Position numbers and translations under genes: made by a program. A stretch of 64,000 bases of DNA from Tepidamorphus sp. (GTDB lineage: Bacteria > Pseudomonadota > Alphaproteobacteria > Rhizobiales > Tepidamorphaceae): positions 42,865 through 106,864 of the forward strand of contig JANQKY010000043.1 of NCBI GenBank assembly GCA_028280885.1, given 5' to 3'. The notes under the pieces were generated by a model. The model worked only from the letters and a program-made list of their open reading frames with translations. It was not told the DNA's origin and made no database searches. Positions 62,278-64,000 of this stretch are shown here, piece by piece. Within the stretch, counting starts at the first letter, position 1. Each line of letters starts with the position of its first letter.

Positions 62278-62883
62278 TTAGTTCACCGCGGCGGCGTCCG
62301 GCGCCGGCGCTTTATAGGCGAGATCGTCGCTGTCGTCAGGCGTTTCCGTTTCGAAGAACGTGTACGACAGGGTGATTGTCTTGACGTAGTCCATCTCCGG
62401 GTCGTCGTCGATGGCCGGATCGATGTAGAAGCTGACCGGCATCTCCACCGATTCTCCCGGCTGCAACGTCTGCTCGACGAAGCAGAAGCAGTCGATCTTG
62501 CTGAAATACGCCCCGGCGAAGACCGGGGTGACGTTGAACGCCGCCGTGCCGGTGACGATCGTGTCGGAGAGGTTGGTTGCGCGGTAGAAGGCGAGACGGT
62601 TCTCGCCGACCTGAACGCGAATTTCGGTCTCGACCGGCATGAAATCCCAGTCGATGCCGGCGGTGTTGGCGTCGAAGCGGACCTTCATCTCGCGGTCGAT
62701 CACCGTTTCCGAGGCGGCCTCGGCGATCTGGGGCGTGCCGCCGAACCCGGTGACCTGGCAGAACAGCCGGTAGAGCGGGACCGACGCGTAGGCGAGGCCG
62801 ATCATGCCGGCGACCATACCGACGCAGATCAGCGCGGTGGTGCGGGCGTTGCGGACGGGCGGCGTGACCGGTGTTTCGCTCAT
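62278..62883 (-). CDS. ctaG: Cytochrome c oxidase assembly protein (Cox11/CtaG)
   Basis: A 201-residue copper chaperone for the CuB site. One N-terminal helix (ALICVGMVAGMIGLAYASVP) is followed by a periplasmic domain with LYRLFCQVTGFGGTP and the copper-binding KIDCFCFVEQTL (CFCF). The start at 62883 has GAGG upstream; a frame to 62913 overlaps the coxF-like gene. Confidence 0.96.
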   Translation of the reverse strand: MSETPVTPPVRNARTTALICVGMVAGMIGLAYASVPLYRLFCQVTGFGGTPQIAEAASETVIDREMKVRFDANTAGIDWDFMPVETEIRVQVGENRLAFYRATNLSDTIVTGTAAFNVTPVFAGAYFSKIDCFCFVEQTLQPGESVEMPVSFYIDPAIDDDPEMDYVKTITLSYTFFETETPDDSDDLAYKAPAPDAAAVN

Positions 62884-62890
62884 CGGGGCC

Positions 62891-63061
62891 TCAAAACGTG
62901 CGGCTCGCGACATTGCCGCCGAGCCTGACGATGGTCACCACATAGAACAGAACGACGAGGCCGGCGAGGGCCACGGCAATGGCGATCGAGCGCGTGCGGC
63001 GGCGGCGGGCGCTCTCCGGGTCGAGGCGGGTGGGTGCGATGTCGTCGGGCGTGTTGGTCAT
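62891..63061 (-). CDS. CoxF-like small membrane protein
   Basis: A 56-residue protein with one helix ([20 protein letters not shown]) after an arginine-rich stretch. Position and size match the CoxF-like gene found between ctaB and ctaG in alphaproteobacteria. Its ATG overlaps the ctaB stop by four bases. Its function is not established; a role in oxidase assembly follows from context. Confidence 0.8.
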   Translation of the reverse strand: MTNTPDDIAPTRLDPESARRRRTRSIAIAVALAGLVVLFYVVTIVRLGGNVASRTF

Positions 63062-64000
63062 GCCAGCATCCGGATCTCGGCGCCGGCGGCGATCAGGCCG
63101 CGTTCGAGCAACACCGCGGCGAACAGCAGGAAGAGATAGAGGATCGAGAACTTGAAGAAGGAGCGGGCGACGGCGGCGGCTTCCGCTCCCTGCCGGGTGC
63201 GATACAGCCGGACGGCGCCGACCACGAGCCCGCTGCCGAGAACGATCGCCGTCGCCGCATAGATCGATCCGGCAAATCCGAGGGCGACTGGCGCGATGGA
63301 GACGGCCGCCAGCAGCAGCGAATAGAGGAGGATCTGGCGGCGGGTCTCGTCCTCCCCGGCCACGACCGGCAGCATGGGCACGCCCACCCGCTCGTACTCG
63401 CGGTGGCGAACCAGCGCCAGCGCCCAGAAATGCGGCGGGGTCCAGAAAAAGATGATCGCGAAGAGGGCGATCGATTCCAGCGTGACCGTGCCGGAGGCCG
63501 CGGCCCAGCCGACCATTGGCGGAAACGCTCCGGCCGCCCCACCGATGACGATGTTCTGGGCGGTGCGCCGCTTCAGCCACATCGTGTAGACGAACAGGTA
63601 GAAGCCGATGGTCAGGGCCAGCAGCGCGGCGGCGGCCCAGTTCACCAGGACGCCCATCACCACCACCGACCCGGCCGCGAGCGTCGCTCCGAAACCGAGC
63701 GCATCGGCCGGCGTCACCCGGCCGCGCGGGATCGGCCGCATCGCCGTCCTTTGCATGTGCGCATCGATGTCGGCGTCGTACCACATATTGAGGGCACCCG
63801 ACGCGCCGGCCCCGACGGCGATGCAGAGCAGTGCCGCGAACGCGGTGACCGGATGCATGGCCTCCGGCGCGGCAACCAGGCCGACCAACGCGGTGAACAG
63901 CACGAGCGACATCACCCGCGGCTTCATCAGCGCGATATAATCGCCGACGCTGCCCGTGCCGGTGGCAGCGTCGCGTCGGATATCAATGTGGCTCTCGGAT
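63058..64000 (-). CDS. ctaB: Haem O synthase (protohaem IX farnesyltransferase), 5'-truncated
   Basis: A UbiA-type polytopic enzyme that farnesylates haem b. The active motif is [20 protein letters not shown] (NxxxDxxxD), with [17 protein letters not shown] near the front and the second acidic loop near GEDETRRQ. An ATG occurs at 63927, but the frame continues upstream as [14 protein letters not shown], which matches the family, so the true start is beyond the window. About nine helices are visible. Confidence 0.96.
   Translation of the reverse strand, partial: SESHIDIRRDAATGTGSVGDYIALMKPRVMSLVLFTALVGLVAAPEAMHPVTAFAALLCIAVGAGASGALNMWYDADIDAHMQRTAMRPIPRGRVTPADALGFGATLAAGSVVVMGVLVNWAAAALLALTIGFYLFVYTMWLKRRTAQNIVIGGAAGAFPPMVGWAAASGTVTLESIALFAIIFFWTPPHFWALALVRHREYERVGVPMLPVVAGEDETRRQILLYSLLLAAVSIAPVALGFAGSIYAATAIVLGSGLVVGAVRLYRTRQGAEAAAVARSFFKFSILYLFLLFAAVLLERGLIAAGAEIRMLA

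Overview
The window is a stretch of high-G+C chromosome from an alphaproteobacterium, most likely of the Hyphomicrobiales (Rhizobiales). The evidence is a CcrM-type GANTC methyltransferase next to rnhB and mutY, an F0 operon with a b' subunit (atpI-B-E-F'-F), the aa3-oxidase assembly run ctaB-coxF-ctaG-ctaE-DUF983-SURF1 followed by thrC and an M16 peptidase, the trio ispH-thrB-rnhA, and dense small-protein families such as DUF2007, DUF1127 and DUF983. No rRNA or tRNA gene, CRISPR array or prophage was seen. Both window ends cut a gene (a hydratase at the left, ctaB at the right).

Layout. 1-6.2 kb: partial hydratase, a stripped-down NadB-like flavoprotein, a SleB-type cell wall hydrolase and ppdK. 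6.2-11.5 kb: a hairpin repeat, a DUF3096 peptide, then glyQ-fic-glyS, where a Fic-domain gene sits between the two glycyl-tRNA synthetase subunit genes and both subunits carry copies of one in-frame 48-bp palindromic repeat. 11.6-20.6 kb: S49 peptidase, TrmN6-like methyltransferase, polyprenyl diphosphate synthase, ispE, a TPR protein, ETF-ubiquinone oxidoreductase and a family-4-like uracil-DNA glycosylase. 20.6-29.6 kb: a TA-flanked MITE, a secreted orphan, moaB, a WYL regulator with two palindromic operators facing a DUF1127 gene, a Tat-exported metallo-hydrolase, FkbM methyltransferase, two glycosyltransferase-like genes, a radical SAM protein, and VOC and GNAT proteins. 29.5-34.4 kb: rnhB, a second MITE that supplies the end of rnhB, ccrM with a repeat-built N-terminus, mutY, a DUF721/DciA protein and a DsbA-like thiol oxidoreductase. 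34.5-41.1 kb: smc and the F0 operon. 41.1-47.5 kb: prolyl iminopeptidase and the glycine cleavage operon gcvT-gcvH-osmC-gcvPA-gcvPB behind a tandem glycine riboswitch. 47.5-56.7 kb: two copies of a ~320-bp structured repeat bracket a lipoprotein gene, ispH-thrB-rnhA, a peroxiredoxin, a DsbD-N-like protein and yqgE; the second copy is followed by a membrane GGDEF/EAL protein. 56.8-64 kb: GNAT, M16 peptidase, thrC, SURF1 and the cytochrome oxidase assembly genes.

Functionally most of the window is housekeeping: translation (glyQS), isoprenoids (ispE, ispH, polyprenyl synthase), threonine synthesis (thrB, thrC), one-carbon metabolism (gcv), respiration (ETF-QO, ATP synthase F0, aa3 oxidase assembly) and DNA maintenance (udg, rnhB, rnhA, mutY, ccrM, smc). 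The unusual layer is made of small repeats acting on coding sequence: a 48-bp in-frame element in both glycyl-tRNA synthetase subunits, three exact UUCG-type hairpins at the start of ccrM, and two unrelated TA-target MITEs inserted at the stop codons of udg and rnhB. I found no complete new multi-gene system. The strongest leads are the glyQ-fic-glyS locus with its shared element, the rnhB-MITE-ccrM junction, and the NadB-like protein that has lost its substrate-binding residues.
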